Shown piece by piece: positions 9,619 through 17,515 of a stretch of DNA of 64,000 nt. Position 1 is the first letter of the stretch; the number at the start of each line of letters is the position of its first letter. A program made the translations under genes and the position numbers. The notes below the pieces were generated by a model, which was not told where the DNA came from, did no database searches, and saw only the letters and a list, made by a program, of their open reading frames with translations. Where the stretch lies: contig NZ_CP128540.1 of the NCBI RefSeq assembly GCF_021283545.2, positions 5,864,501 to 5,928,500 of the forward strand, read 5' to 3'. The DNA comes from Pseudomonas alloputida (lineage in GTDB: Bacteria; Pseudomonadota; Gammaproteobacteria; Pseudomonadales; Pseudomonadaceae).

Positions 9619-10524
9619 ATGACGCACCCCGCTGACGTCCCTGCCGACCTGCTGCCTCCCCGTGTTCGCCCTGCGGACCGGCTTGGCTTCACCCTGTTCC
9701 TGGCTGCGCTGGTGCACCTGGCGCTGATCCTTGGCGTCGGCTTCACCGTGGTCAAGCCTGCCGAAATCCGCCACACCATGGACATCACCCTGGCCACCTT
9801 CAAGAGCGAGAAACCGCCCGAGAAGGCTGACTTCCAGGCCCAGGACAACCAGCAAGGCAGCGGCACCCTGGACAAGAAAGCGGTGCCCAAGACCACTGAG
9901 CTGGCGCCGTTCCAGGACAGCAAGATCAACAAGATCACCCCACCGCCTGCGGCCAGGCCCGAGGTGGTCCCACCCCCTCCCCCGAAAAAGTCGGCAGTGG
10001 TGACGACGGCGCCCAAGCCGCACAAGGTCGAGCCCAAACCCAAGGAAAGCAAGGCGCAGCCCAAGCCAGCCGCGCCGACGCCGGACTTCGACAGCTCGCA
10101 GCTGTCCAGCCAGATCGCCAGCCTGGAGGCGGAGCTGTCCAACGAGCAGCAGATGTACGCCAAGCGCCCGCGCATCCATCGCCTGAACGCCGCATCGACC
10201 ATGCGCGACAAGGGCGCCTGGTACAAGGAAGAGTGGCGCAAGAAGGTCGAGCGCGTGGGTAACCTCAACTACCCCGACGAAGCACGCCGACAGCAGATCT
10301 ACGGCAACTTGCGCATGATGGTGTCGATCAACCGCGATGGCTCGCTGTACGAGGTGCTGGTACTGGAATCATCCGGGCAGCCCGTGCTGGACCAGGCGGC
10401 GCAACGCATCGTGCGGCTGGCCGCGCCGTTTGCACCGTTTACCGGGGATCTAGCCGAGTTCGACCGGCTGGAGATCATCCGCACCTGGCGCTTTGCCCGT
10501 GGGGACCGTTTGTCCAGTAACTGA
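9619..10524 (+). CDS. tonB: TonB-family energy transducer (TonB3-like)
   Basis: A periplasm-spanning protein of 301 residues. It has a short cytoplasmic N-terminus, one TM segment at about 26-45 (LFLAALVHLALILGVGFTVV) and a Pro/Lys-rich periplasmic linker (PPPPPKKSA..PKPHKVEPKPKE). The C-terminal TonB domain carries the YPDEARRQQIYGNLRMMVSI motif. No exbB/exbD gene is adjacent. The position next to gshB and pilGHIJ matches P. aeruginosa tonB3, reported to affect twitching motility. That parallel is positional and the role here is inferred. Some databases give orthologues other tonB names. Confidence 0.85.
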   Translation: MTHPADVPADLLPPRVRPADRLGFTLFLAALVHLALILGVGFTVVKPAEIRHTMDITLATFKSEKPPEKADFQAQDNQQGSGTLDKKAVPKTTELAPFQDSKINKITPPPAARPEVVPPPPPKKSAVVTTAPKPHKVEPKPKESKAQPKPAAPTPDFDSSQLSSQIASLEAELSNEQQMYAKRPRIHRLNAASTMRDKGAWYKEEWRKKVERVGNLNYPDEARRQQIYGNLRMMVSINRDGSLYEVLVLESSGQPVLDQAAQRIVRLAAPFAPFTGDLAEFDRLEIIRTWRFARGDRLSSN

Positions 10525-10540
10525 TTTTCTGCATGTGCCG

Positions 10541-10633
10541 GCCTCTTCGCGGGCACGCCCGCTCCCACGGGTTGCTCACCGGCGCTGAAGCCTGTGGAGT
10601 ATCGGCGGGAGCGGGCATGCCCGCGAAGGGGCT
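10541..10633. repeat. Inverted REP pair (BIME-like) after tonB
   Basis: Two REP-type palindromes face each other. The left unit reads CTTCGCGGGCACGCCCGCTC, and the right unit is its near reverse complement GAGCGGGCATGCCCGCGAAG. They are separated by about 45 bases and lie between tonB and yqgE. This is the CCCACAGG-tailed sequence type. Confidence 0.85.
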
Positions 10634-10693
10634 GGCAAAAGCGACACAAAGCCCACCTTGTCAGTCTCGCCACCTGGCGCCACACTATCCCCC

Positions 10694-11263
10694 ATGAAAA
10701 CCCTCGCACCCAGCTACCTCAAGCACCAGTTCCTGATCGCCATGCCGCACATGGCCGATCCGAACTTCGCCCAGACCCTCACGTATATCGTCGAGCACAA
10801 TGAGCATGGCGCCATGGGCCTGGTGGTCAACCGACCACAGGAACTGAGCCTGGCCGACATCCTCGAGCAACTGCGCCCGGACGAAACGCCGCCGGCCAGC
10901 ACCTTGCAGGTGCCGATCTACCAGGGTGGCCCGGTACAAACCGACCGCGGCTTCGTGCTGCACAGCAGCGAGTGCAGTTTCCAGGCCAGCGTGGCGCTGG
11001 AAGGGCTGTCGCTGACCACGTCACAGGACATATTGCTGGCTATCGCCGCCGGTGTGGGCCCGAAACAGAGCCTGATCACCTTGGGCTATGCCGGTTGGGA
11101 AGCGGGCCAACTGGAAGCGGAACTGGCCGACAACGCCTGGCTGAACTGCCCGTTCGACCCGGAAATCGTCTTCGGCATGGCCAGCGACCTGCGCCTTGAG
11201 GCTGCGGCCGCCAGCCTGGGGATCAACCTGCACCTGCTGACCAGCCAGGCGGGCCACGCCTGA
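10694..11263 (+). CDS. yqgE: YqgE/AlgH family protein (UPF0301)
   Basis: A 189-residue member of the DUF179/UPF0301 family, annotated as YqgE or AlgH. Its biochemical role is not settled. The conserved N-terminal block is visible (YLKHQFLIAMPHMADPNF, then HNEHGAMGLVVNRP), as are YQGGPVQTDRGFVLH and ALGYAGW-like ITLGYAGWEAGQLE. I chose the ATG at 10694 because the conserved block begins just after it. The gene ends in TGATG, overlapping the ruvX start by one base. The pairing with ruvX is conserved in gammaproteobacteria. Confidence 0.93.
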   Translation: MKTLAPSYLKHQFLIAMPHMADPNFAQTLTYIVEHNEHGAMGLVVNRPQELSLADILEQLRPDETPPASTLQVPIYQGGPVQTDRGFVLHSSECSFQASVALEGLSLTTSQDILLAIAAGVGPKQSLITLGYAGWEAGQLEAELADNAWLNCPFDPEIVFGMASDLRLEAAAASLGINLHLLTSQAGHA

Positions 11264-11688
11264 TGGCTGATCTACGCCTGCTGCTGGGCTTCGACTATGG
11301 CAGCAAACAGATCGGCGTGGCCGTCGGCCAGGTGATTACCGGCCAGGCCCGCGAACTGTGCACCCTGAAGGCGCAGAACGGCGTACCGGACTGGGCCCAG
11401 GTGGAAAAGCTGATTGCCGAATGGAAGCCAGATGCCATTGTCGTCGGCCTGCCGCTGAACATGGACGGCACACCCAGCGAAATGAGCGCCCGCGCCGAAA
11501 AGTTCGCCCGCCGCCTGAACGGCCGCTTCAACCTGCCCGTGCACACGCACGACGAGCGCCTGACCACCTTCGAGGCCAAAGGCGAGCGCATGGCCCGTGG
11601 CGGCCAGCGTGGCAGCTACCGCGACAACCCGGTCGATGCCATTGCCGCCGCCTTGTTGCTGCAAGGCTGGCTGGAGGCCAATACCTGA
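11263..11688 (+). CDS. ruvX: RuvX/YqgF, Holliday junction resolvase-like / pre-16S rRNA nuclease
   Basis: RNase H-fold nuclease of 141 residues. E. coli YqgF processes the 5' end of 16S rRNA. Motifs are the first catalytic Asp block [17 protein letters not shown], the middle [11 protein letters not shown] and the late [11 protein letters not shown], with the final Asp in [11 protein letters not shown]. The ATG overlaps the yqgE stop by one base (TGATG), so translation is probably coupled. Confidence 0.94.
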   Translation: MADLRLLLGFDYGSKQIGVAVGQVITGQARELCTLKAQNGVPDWAQVEKLIAEWKPDAIVVGLPLNMDGTPSEMSARAEKFARRLNGRFNLPVHTHDERLTTFEAKGERMARGGQRGSYRDNPVDAIAAALLLQGWLEANT

Positions 11689-11737
11689 TCATCTTTGCCG
11701 CCGGGCCCACCCGGCGCCCCCTTCCGAGGAGCCCGCA

Positions 11738-12256
11738 ATGAGCCTACCCAATCCCGCCGAGCTGATCCGGCAGATGGCTGTCGACCTTCGTGCCCACCTG
11801 GCGCGCCGGGCAATCACCGAGCCCCGTTACATCGGTATCCGCACCGGCGGCGTCTGGGTTGCCCAGGCCCTGCAGGATGCCATGGGCGACACCAGCCCAA
11901 TGGGCACCCTGGACGTGTCGTTCTACCGCGACGACTTCAGCCAGAACGGCCTGCACCCACAAGTGCGCCCGTCCGAGTTGCCGTTCGAGGTCGAAGGCCA
12001 GCACCTGGTGCTGGTGGATGACGTGCTGATGAGCGGTCGCACCATCCGCGCGGCGCTCAACGAACTGTTCGATTACGGCCGCCCGGCCAGCGTCACCCTG
12101 GTCTGCCTGCTGGACCTGGATGCCGGCGAACTGCCGATTCGCCCGAACGTGCTCGGCGCCACCCTGTCGCTGGGCGCCCATGAACGGGTAAAATTGACCG
12201 GACCCGCACCGCTCGCCCTCGAGCGCCAGGACCTCGCCTCCGCTTCCGCCCTTTAA
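11738..12256 (+). CDS. pyrR: PyrR, bifunctional pyrimidine regulator / uracil phosphoribosyltransferase
   Basis: A 172-residue phosphoribosyltransferase-fold protein with the PRPP-binding loop [17 protein letters not shown] and the early [16 protein letters not shown] block. In Bacillus PyrR is an RNA-binding attenuator. In pseudomonads it is proposed to regulate pyrBC' by another route, so the mode here is uncertain. I placed the start at the ATG at 11738, which follows a CGAGGAG site. It lies 12 bp upstream of pyrB and forms the first gene of pyrR-pyrB-pyrC'. Confidence 0.93.
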   Translation: MSLPNPAELIRQMAVDLRAHLARRAITEPRYIGIRTGGVWVAQALQDAMGDTSPMGTLDVSFYRDDFSQNGLHPQVRPSELPFEVEGQHLVLVDDVLMSGRTIRAALNELFDYGRPASVTLVCLLDLDAGELPIRPNVLGATLSLGAHERVKLTGPAPLALERQDLASASAL

Positions 12257-12268
12257 GAGTCCCCCGCG

Positions 12269-13273
12269 ATGACGCCAATCGACGCCAAGCGCCCGCTGCA
12301 GCTCAATGATCAGGGCCAGCTGCGCCACTTCCTCTCGCTTGACGGTTTGCCCCGCGAACTGCTCACCGAGATCCTCGACACCGCCGACTCCTTCCTGGAA
12401 GTCGGTGCCCGGGCTGTGAAAAAAGTCCCGTTGCTGCGCGGCAAGACTGTGTGCAACGTGTTCTTCGAGAACTCGACCCGTACCCGTACCACCTTCGAAC
12501 TGGCAGCCCAGCGCCTGTCGGCCGACGTGATCAGCCTGAACGTGTCGACCTCCTCGACCAGCAAGGGCGAAACCCTGTTCGACACCCTGCGCAACCTCGA
12601 AGCCATGGCCGCCGACATGTTCGTCGTACGCCACTCCGACTCCGGCGCCGCGCACTTCATTGCCGAGCACGTGTGCCCGGAAGTGGCCGTGATCAACGGC
12701 GGTGACGGCCGCCACGCGCACCCCACCCAGGGCATGCTCGACATGCTCACCATCCGCCGTCACAAAGGCAGCTTCGAAAACCTGTCCGTGGCGATCGTCG
12801 GCGACATCCTGCACTCGCGTGTGGCCCGTTCCGACATGCTCGCGCTCAAAGCGCTGGGTTGCCCGGACATCCGCGTGATCGGGCCGAAAACCCTGATCCC
12901 GATCGGTATCGAGCAGTACGGCGTAAAGGTCTACACCGACCTCGCCGAAGGCCTGAAGGACGTCGACGTGGTGATCATGCTGCGCCTGCAGCGTGAGCGC
13001 ATGGCCGGTGGCCTGCTGCCCAGCGAAGGTGAGTTCTACCGCCTGTTCGGCCTGACGACCGCCCGCCTGGCCGGGGCCAAGCCTGACGCCATCGTCATGC
13101 ACCCGGGCCCGATCAACCGTGGCGTGGAAATCGAATCGGCGGTTGCCGATGGCAAGCACTCGGTGATCCTCAACCAGGTCACCTACGGTATCGCCGTGCG
13201 CATGGCCGTGCTGTCCATGGCCATGAGCGGGCAGAACGCGCAACGTCAATTGGACCAGGAGAATGCCCAGTGA
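12269..13273 (+). CDS. pyrB: Aspartate carbamoyltransferase catalytic subunit
   Basis: Condenses carbamoyl phosphate with aspartate, the first committed step of pyrimidine synthesis. The 334 residues carry the carbamoyl-phosphate signature [28 protein letters not shown] and the [12 protein letters not shown] block that binds substrate. In pseudomonads the enzyme works as a dodecamer with the inactive PyrC' subunit. It overlaps the GTG start of pyrC' by 4 bp, consistent with stoichiometric co-production. Confidence 0.97.
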
Positions 13274-14541
13274 CCATCAGTATTCTTGGCGCCCGGGTGA
13301 TCGACCCCAACAGTGGCCTGGACCAGGTCACCGACCTGCACCTGGACGGCGGCCGCATTGTCGCCATCGGCGCCGCACCGGCCGGTTTCAGCGCCAGCCG
13401 CACGATCCAGGCTGATGGCCTGGTCGCTGCGCCCGGCCTGGTCGACCTGGGCGTGTCCCTGCGCGAGCCGGGTTACAGCCGCAAAGGCAACATCGCCAGT
13501 GAAACCCGCGCTGCCGTTGCCGGCGGTGTCACCAGCCTGTGCTGCCCGCCACAGACCAAGCCGGTGCTGGACACCTCGGCGGTAGCCGAACTTATTCTTG
13601 ACCGCGCCCGCGAAGCCGCCAACAGCAAGGTCTACCCGGTCGGCGCTCTGACCAAGGGCCTGGAGGGCGAGCAACTGGCCGAACTGGTGGCCCTGCGTGA
13701 CACCGGTTGCGTAGCGTTTGGCAACGGCCTGAAGGAAATCCCCAACAACCGTACCCTGGCCCGCGCCCTGGAGTATGCCGCCACCTTCGACCTGACGGTG
13801 GTGTTCCACTCCCAGGACCGCGACCTGGCCCAGGGCGGCCTGGCCCACGAAGGTGCCATGGCCAGCTTCCTCGGCCTGCCGGGCATCCCGGAGAGCGCCG
13901 AAACCGTGGCCCTGGCGCGCAACCTGCTGCTGGTGGAACAGAGCGGCGTGCGTGCGCACTTCAGCCAGATCACCAGCGCCCGTGGCGCGCGGCTGATCGC
14001 CCAGGCCCAGGCCTTGGGCCTGCCGGTAACCGCCGATGTAGCGCTGTACCAGCTGATCCTCACGGACGAGTCGCTGCGCGAGTTCTCCAGCCTGTACCAC
14101 GTGCAGCCGCCGCTGCGCACCGCTGCCGACCGTGACGGATTGCGCGAGGCGGTGAAGTCGGGGGTGATCCAGGCCATCTCCAGCCACCACCAGCCGCACG
14201 AGCGCGACGCCAAGCTGGCCCCGTTCGGCGCCACCGAGCCGGGTATCAGCAGCGTCGAGTTGCTGCTGCCACTGGCCATGACCCTGGTGCAGGACGGCCT
14301 GCTCGACCTGCCGACCTTGCTGGCCCGCCTGAGCAGCGGCCCGGCTGCCGCCCTGCGCCTGCCGGCCGGTGAGCTGAAAGTGGGTGGCGCGGCCGACCTG
14401 GTGCTGTTCGACCCGCAAGCGTCCACCGTTGCTGGCGAACAATGGTTCTCCCGTGGCGAGAACTGCCCGTTCATCGGCCACTGCCTGCCGGGCGCGGTGC
14501 GTTATACCTTGGTCGATGGCCACATCTGCCACGAGGCCTGA
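13270..14541 (+). CDS. pyrC': PyrC', dihydroorotase-like noncatalytic subunit of aspartate transcarbamoylase
   Basis: Amidohydrolase-fold protein of 423 residues. Active dihydroorotases carry a metal-binding HxH in the first strand (D-x-H-x-H..R-E/D-P-G). Here the equivalent is [14 protein letters not shown], so both histidines are replaced (G and S) while the REPG is kept. That fits the known P. putida pyrC' product, a structural subunit needed for assembly of the PyrB dodecamer. An active pyrC should lie elsewhere in the genome. The GTG start at 13270 overlaps the pyrB stop. Confidence 0.93.
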
Positions 14542-14550
14542 GTACCATGC

Positions 14551-14630
14551 TTAGCGGGCACGCCCGCTCCCACAGGATCACCACAATTCCAAGGCATGTG
14601 GTAACCCTGTGGGAGCGGGCATGCCCGCGA
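14551..14630. repeat. Inverted REP pair between pyrC' and hslV
   Basis: Left unit AGCGGGCACGCCCGCTCCCA and right unit TGGGAGCGGGCATGCCCGCG form an inverted pair about 35 bases apart, immediately after the pyrC' stop. It separates the pyr operon from the heat-shock hslVU promoter. The sequence type is the CCCACAGG variant. Confidence 0.85.
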
Positions 14631-14678
14631 ATGCCTTCACATAGTCCCCCCGCCAAGCGCGACCATTCATCCCCCCCG

Positions 14679-14707
14679 GTTGAAATCCTTCCCCCCACCC
14701 CCATATG
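14679..14707 (+). promoter_or_regulatory. Sigma-32 (RpoH)-type heat-shock promoter of hslVU
   Basis: GTTGAAA with TTGAAA at 14680-14685, then a 13-base spacer, then CCCCATAT at 14699-14706. This closely fits the RpoH consensus CTTGAAA-N13-17-CCCCATnT. It lies about 45 bases upstream of the hslV start codon. HslVU is a classical RpoH regulon member, so sequence and function agree. The -10 element overlaps an in-frame ATG at 14705, which argues against using that ATG as the hslV start. Confidence 0.8.
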
Positions 14708-14752
14708 AGTCTGCATCAGGCACTTTCGCCCCGCTGCGTGGAGACTCTCCCC

Positions 14753-15283
14753 TTGACCACAATCGTTTCTGTCCGCCGTAACGGCAAAGTCGTCATGGGC
14801 GGCGACGGCCAGGTATCCCTCGGCAACACCGTGATGAAAGGCAACGCCAAGAAGGTGCGCCGCCTGTACCACGGCCAGGTCATCGCGGGCTTCGCCGGCG
14901 CCACTGCCGACGCCTTCACCCTGTTCGAGCGCTTTGAAGGTCAGCTGGAAAAACACCAGGGCCACCTGGTACGCGCCGCCGTCGAGCTGGCCAAGGAATG
15001 GCGTACCGACCGCTCCCTGAGCCGCCTGGAAGCCATGCTGGCCGTGGCCAACAAGGATGCATCCCTGATCATCACCGGCAACGGTGACGTGGTCGAACCC
15101 GAAGATGGCCTGATCGCCATGGGGTCCGGCGGCGCCTATGCCCAGGCCGCAGCCCGTGCCCTGCTGAACAAGACCGACCTCTCGGCCCGCGAAATCGCCG
15201 AGACCGCCCTGAACATCGCCGGCGACATCTGCGTGTTCACCAACCACAACCTGACCATCGAGGAGCAGGACCTGGCCGACTGA
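14753..15283 (+). CDS. hslV: HslV, ATP-dependent protease peptidase subunit
   Basis: Proteasome-like threonine peptidase that forms a double hexamer with the HslU ATPase. The chosen start is the TTG at 14753, giving 176 residues that begin [20 protein letters not shown]. Removal of Met exposes the catalytic Thr. Other family features are [33 protein letters not shown] and the C-terminal [14 protein letters not shown]. The longer reading from 14705 would add 16 residues before the catalytic Thr and would start inside the sigma-32 -10 box, so I reject it. A terminator-like hairpin separates it from hslU. Confidence 0.96.
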   Translation: MTTIVSVRRNGKVVMGGDGQVSLGNTVMKGNAKKVRRLYHGQVIAGFAGATADAFTLFERFEGQLEKHQGHLVRAAVELAKEWRTDRSLSRLEAMLAVANKDASLIITGNGDVVEPEDGLIAMGSGGAYAQAAARALLNKTDLSAREIAETALNIAGDICVFTNHNLTIEEQDLAD

Positions 15284-15298
15284 TTCAGCTGTTCTGGC

Positions 15299-15323
15299 GC
15301 CCCTTCCCGGTGAAGGGGCTTTT
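15299..15323 (+). terminator. Intrinsic-terminator-like hairpin between hslV and hslU
   Basis: A perfect 8 bp stem GCCCCTTC/GAAGGGGC (15299-15306 and 15312-15319) with a 5-base loop is followed directly by TTTT. It lies 15 bases after the hslV stop and 36 bases before hslU. With hslU reading from the same promoter, it probably acts as a partial terminator or mRNA-stabilising hairpin rather than a full stop. Confidence 0.65.
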
Positions 15324-15359
15324 CCACGCTGACTCACCTGCCCAAGGACCGTATTGATC

Positions 15360-16703
15360 ATGTCCATGACCCCCCGCGAGATCGTCCACGAACTCAACCG
15401 CCACATCATCGGCCAGGACGACGCCAAGCGCGCCGTGGCCATTGCCCTGCGCAACCGCTGGCGGCGCATGCAGCTCCCTGCCGAGCTGCGTGCCGAAGTC
15501 ACCCCCAAAAACATCCTGATGATCGGCCCTACCGGCGTCGGCAAGACCGAAATCGCCCGCCGGCTGGCCAAACTGGCCAACGCGCCGTTCCTCAAGGTCG
15601 AGGCCACCAAGTTCACCGAAGTGGGCTACGTGGGCCGCGACGTCGAGTCGATCATCCGTGACCTGGCCGATGCCGCGCTGAAGATGCTGCGCGAGCAGGA
15701 AATCATCCGCGTGCGCCACCGCGCCGAAGACGCCGCCGAAGACCGCATCCTCGACGCCCTGCTGCCCCAGGCACGCGTCACCAGCTTCAGCGAAGAAGCC
15801 GCACAGACCAGCAGCGACTCCAACACCCGCCAGCTATTCCGCAAGCGCCTGCGCGAAGGCCAGCTGGACGACAAGGAAATCGAGATCGAAGTGGCCGATG
15901 CCGTCGGTGTCGAAATTGCTGCGCCGCCTGGCATGGAAGAAATGACCAACCAGCTGCAGAGCCTGTTTGCCAACATGGGCAAGGGCAAACGCAAAGCGCG
16001 CAAGCTGAAGGTGAAAGAAGCGCTGAAGATGGTTCGCGATGAAGAAGCGAGCCGCCTGGTCAACGAGGAAGAGCTCAAGGCCAAGGCCCTGGAAGCAGTC
16101 GAACAGCACGGTATCGTGTTCATCGACGAAATCGACAAGGTTGCCAAGCGTGGCAACGTTGGCGGCGCCGACGTGTCCCGTGAAGGCGTACAGCGCGACC
16201 TGCTGCCGCTGATCGAAGGCTGCACCGTCAACACCAAGCTGGGCATGGTCAAGACCGACCACATTCTGTTCATTGCCTCGGGTGCATTCCACCTGAGCAA
16301 GCCGAGCGACCTGGTGCCCGAGCTGCAAGGCCGCCTGCCGATTCGTGTCGAGCTCAAGGCACTGACCCCGGAAGACTTCGAGCGCATCCTGCAGGAGCCG
16401 CACGCGTCGCTGACCGAGCAGTACCAGGCATTGCTGAAGACCGAAGGCCTGAACATCGAGTTCCTCGCCGACGGCATCAAGCGCCTGGCCGAGATTGCCT
16501 ACCAGGTCAACGAGAAGACCGAAAACATCGGTGCCCGCCGCCTGCACACCCTGCTCGAGCGTTTGCTCGAAGAAGTGTCGTTCAGTGCGGGCGACCTGGC
16601 CAGCACCCATGACGAAGCGCCGATCCAGATCGACGCGGCGTATGTGAACAGCCACCTGGGTGAGCTGGCACAGAACGAAGACCTGTCGCGTTACATTCTG
16701 TAA
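15360..16703 (+). CDS. hslU: HslU, AAA+ ATPase subunit of the HslUV protease
   Basis: Unfoldase that feeds substrates to HslV. It is 447 residues, the family norm. Features are the N-terminal [20 protein letters not shown], Walker [10 protein letters not shown], the pore loop [11 protein letters not shown], an intermediate domain at about 110-240, Walker [12 protein letters not shown] and the C-terminal NLSRYIL-like EDLSRYIL tail that docks into HslV. The ATG at 15360 is preferred over an upstream in-frame TTG at 15354 because family members begin MSMTPREI. Confidence 0.97.
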   Translation: MSMTPREIVHELNRHIIGQDDAKRAVAIALRNRWRRMQLPAELRAEVTPKNILMIGPTGVGKTEIARRLAKLANAPFLKVEATKFTEVGYVGRDVESIIRDLADAALKMLREQEIIRVRHRAEDAAEDRILDALLPQARVTSFSEEAAQTSSDSNTRQLFRKRLREGQLDDKEIEIEVADAVGVEIAAPPGMEEMTNQLQSLFANMGKGKRKARKLKVKEALKMVRDEEASRLVNEEELKAKALEAVEQHGIVFIDEIDKVAKRGNVGGADVSREGVQRDLLPLIEGCTVNTKLGMVKTDHILFIASGAFHLSKPSDLVPELQGRLPIRVELKALTPEDFERILQEPHASLTEQYQALLKTEGLNIEFLADGIKRLAEIAYQVNEKTENIGARRLHTLLERLLEEVSFSAGDLASTHDEAPIQIDAAYVNSHLGELAQNEDLSRYIL

Positions 16704-16718
16704 GACCGGTTTCGACAG

Positions 16719-16808
16719 TTTCGCGGGCAAGCCCGCTCCTGCACGCGCCACCACAACCCTTGGGCCTGTGGTGATCCGTGCGGGGGCGGGCTTGCCCGCG
16801 AAGAGGCC
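16719..16808. repeat. Inverted REP pair after hslU
   Basis: The left palindrome TTCGCGGGCAAGCCCGCTCC and the right palindrome GGGGCGGGCTTGCCCGCGAA are roughly 45 bases apart, just past the hslU stop. The pair separates the heat-shock operon from the DUF971 gene. Confidence 0.85.
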
Positions 16809-16869
16809 CTTGAATCCCTCCCCCATAAGCTGGAAGCTGTGCTTCATCAGCTCCCGAGAGATTCTGCCC

Positions 16870-17247
16870 ATGGCCCGCCTGCCTACCGCCATCAACCTGC
16901 ACAAAGCCTCCAAGACCCTCAGCCTCACCTACGCACCCGGCGAGGTCTACCACCTGCCCGCCGAATTCCTGCGCGTGCACTCTCCCTCCGCCGAGGTCCA
17001 GGGCCACGGCAACCCCATCCTGCAGTTCGGCAAGATCAACGTCGGCCTCAGTGGCTTGGAACCTGCCGGCCAATATGCACTGAAACTGACCTTCGACGAC
17101 GGCCATGACAGCGGCTTGTTCACTTGGGAATACCTTGAGCAACTGTGCCTGCGCCAGGAACAACTGTGGGCAGAATACCTCGATGAGTTGCAAAAGGCCG
17201 GCAAATCCCGCGACCCAGCCGAATCTGTGGTCAAGCTCATGCTCTAG
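16870..17247 (+). CDS. DUF971 domain protein (gamma-butyrobetaine hydroxylase-like N-terminal domain)
   Basis: A 125-residue protein made almost wholly of the DUF971 fold. Conserved elements include the start ARLPTAINLHKASKTLSLTY, YHLPAEFLRVHSPSAEVQGH and LTFDDGHDSGLFTWEYLEQL. The same fold forms the N-terminal domain of gamma-butyrobetaine hydroxylase, but no catalytic domain is attached. The biochemical role is unknown. The start is the ATG at 16870, after a GAGAG stretch. It lies between hslVU and phaC1, and a hairpin follows it at 17306. Confidence 0.85.
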   Translation: MARLPTAINLHKASKTLSLTYAPGEVYHLPAEFLRVHSPSAEVQGHGNPILQFGKINVGLSGLEPAGQYALKLTFDDGHDSGLFTWEYLEQLCLRQEQLWAEYLDELQKAGKSRDPAESVVKLML

Positions 17248-17263
17248 CGCAAGGCCTGCGGGG

Positions 17264-17283
17264 TTTAGAGCGCATTTTCTAAA
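17264..17283. promoter_or_regulatory. TTTAGA...TCTAAA dyad upstream of phaC1 (candidate PhaD operator or promoter element)
   Basis: TTTAGA and TCTAAA flank eight bases (GCGCATTT) about 230 bases upstream of phaC1, in the only non-coding gap before the pha cluster. PhaD is known to bind upstream of phaC1 and phaI in P. putida, but I cannot show that this dyad is its site. A related TTAGAA word occurs upstream of phaI at 23873-23878. The rest of the 17248-17515 gap shows a hairpin at 17306 and no small gene. Confidence 0.35.
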
Positions 17284-17305
17284 TTCATCTGTTTGAATGA
17301 CTTGC

Positions 17306-17329
17306 AGACAGCCCAGTGAAGGGCTGTCT
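17306..17329 (+). terminator. Hairpin after the DUF971 gene
   Basis: Perfect 9 bp stem AGACAGCCC/GGGCTGTCT with a 6-base loop, about 60 bases after the DUF971 stop. Only TT follows it, so it is a weak intrinsic terminator or a 5' leader structure of phaC1 mRNA. Confidence 0.5.
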
Positions 17330-17515
17330 TGCGCATTACACGAAAGTCGGGTAACCAATGGGTGTGGCAAGTTCCCTGCATGACTTTGCAGGTCGGCAGA
17401 ACCCACGCAGCACCGCTGTTCCTTATCACTGGTCACCCGAGTAGCAGTACCGGGCTCAGGGCTGTGCACCCGCCACAGCAACCGGTACTCGTCTCAGGAC
17501 AACGGAGCGTCGTAG

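Noticed and set aside
11744..14532. Minus-strand open frames opposite pyrR, pyrB and pyrC'
   Set aside because: Antisense shadows. The plus-strand proteins are complete and recognisable.
14705..14752. Longer hslV start at the ATG at 14705
   Set aside because: It would bury the catalytic Thr behind 16 extra residues, and the codon lies inside the sigma-32 -10 box.
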